DNA of 64,000 nucleotides from Schistocephalus solidus (taxonomy: Eukaryota > Platyhelminthes > Cestoda > Diphyllobothriidea > Diphyllobothriidae). Made by a program: the position numbers and the translations under genes. The notes beneath the pieces are model-generated. The model saw only the letters and a program-made list of their open reading frames with translations. It was not told where the DNA came from and ran no database searches. Shown piece by piece: positions 63,931 through 64,000 of the stretch. The stretch covers positions 1 through 64,000 of the forward strand of contig WEDG01008815.1 in the NCBI GenBank assembly GCA_017591395.1, in the 5' to 3' direction. Numbering within the stretch: position 1 is the first letter of the stretch; every line of letters starts with the position of its first letter.

Positions 63931-64000
63931 TATTTATTTACCCTACTGACAGCATAATACTAGCTTTTTCCGAGACACACATGTTTAATTGACCTTGTGC
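63931..64000 (+). repeat. Dispersed repeat family R2, copy 3 (cut by window end)
   Basis: 'ccctactgacagcataatactagc' followed by 'cacacatgtttaattgaccttgtgc' matches the start of the copies at 19590 and 47375. The element continues past the window. Confidence 0.5.

Overview
The window looks like a stretch of an AT-rich, intron-rich, repeat-laden metazoan genome, most likely a parasitic flatworm (tapeworm or fluke). There are no long open reading frames and no operons or bacterial signals. The coding signal is a set of short exons with GT/AG borders on the + strand, separated by introns of about 2-10 kb. Penelope-like retroelements (PLEs) and tRNA-derived SINEs lie in and between them. The flatworm assignment is an inference from the PLE protein flavour and gene layout; no marker gene settles it.

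One host gene is well supported: the C-terminal part of an actin-binding LIM protein (abLIM / UNC-115 / dematin type). Exons on the + strand are at about 15317-15508, 18816-19033, 22507-22620, 31826-32068, 42108-42460, 46062-46133 and 48173-48286. The last two encode a villin headpiece and end at a TAA. Splice phases agree at every junction except 22620/31826, where an exon is probably missing. The LIM domains are not visible and must lie upstream. A separate unidentified coding-like exon ending in a stop lies at 2988-3358.

The repeats fall into layers. (1) PLEs: copy A (minus, 33284-34746), copy B (plus, 43812-44310, 5'-truncated) and copy C (minus, about 54480-56567) share a 3' terminus. 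In A and B this terminus folds on paper as a hammerhead ribozyme, and it is decayed in C. Copy D (plus, about 36180-37640) belongs to another PLE lineage and lies between about 300-bp direct repeats (35025-35345 and 38388-38705). (2) A 640-bp inverted pair (55926-56567 and 59293-59930), best read as two divergent 5' ends of the copy C family. (3) tRNA-derived SINEs at 5852-5930, 7381-7690, 8335-8675 and 59020-59225, two of them tandem dimers, plus a possible tRNA-like relic at 53672-53735. (4) Three other dispersed families: one around 'GTCACCGTCCCTGCACCA' (near 100 and 25180), one around 'AGGTACTAGC' (19590, 47380, 63935) and degenerate telomere-like CCTAA patches (2740, 6070, 28680).

The most interesting arrangement is in the abLIM introns. 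Near-identical PLE fragments A and B lie in opposite orientation on either side of the 42108-42460 exon, and copy B carries a sense-strand hammerhead inside an intron. The rest (370-2690, 3360-5840, 8700-15316 and most of 48300-54400 and 60600-63930) shows nothing I can assign.
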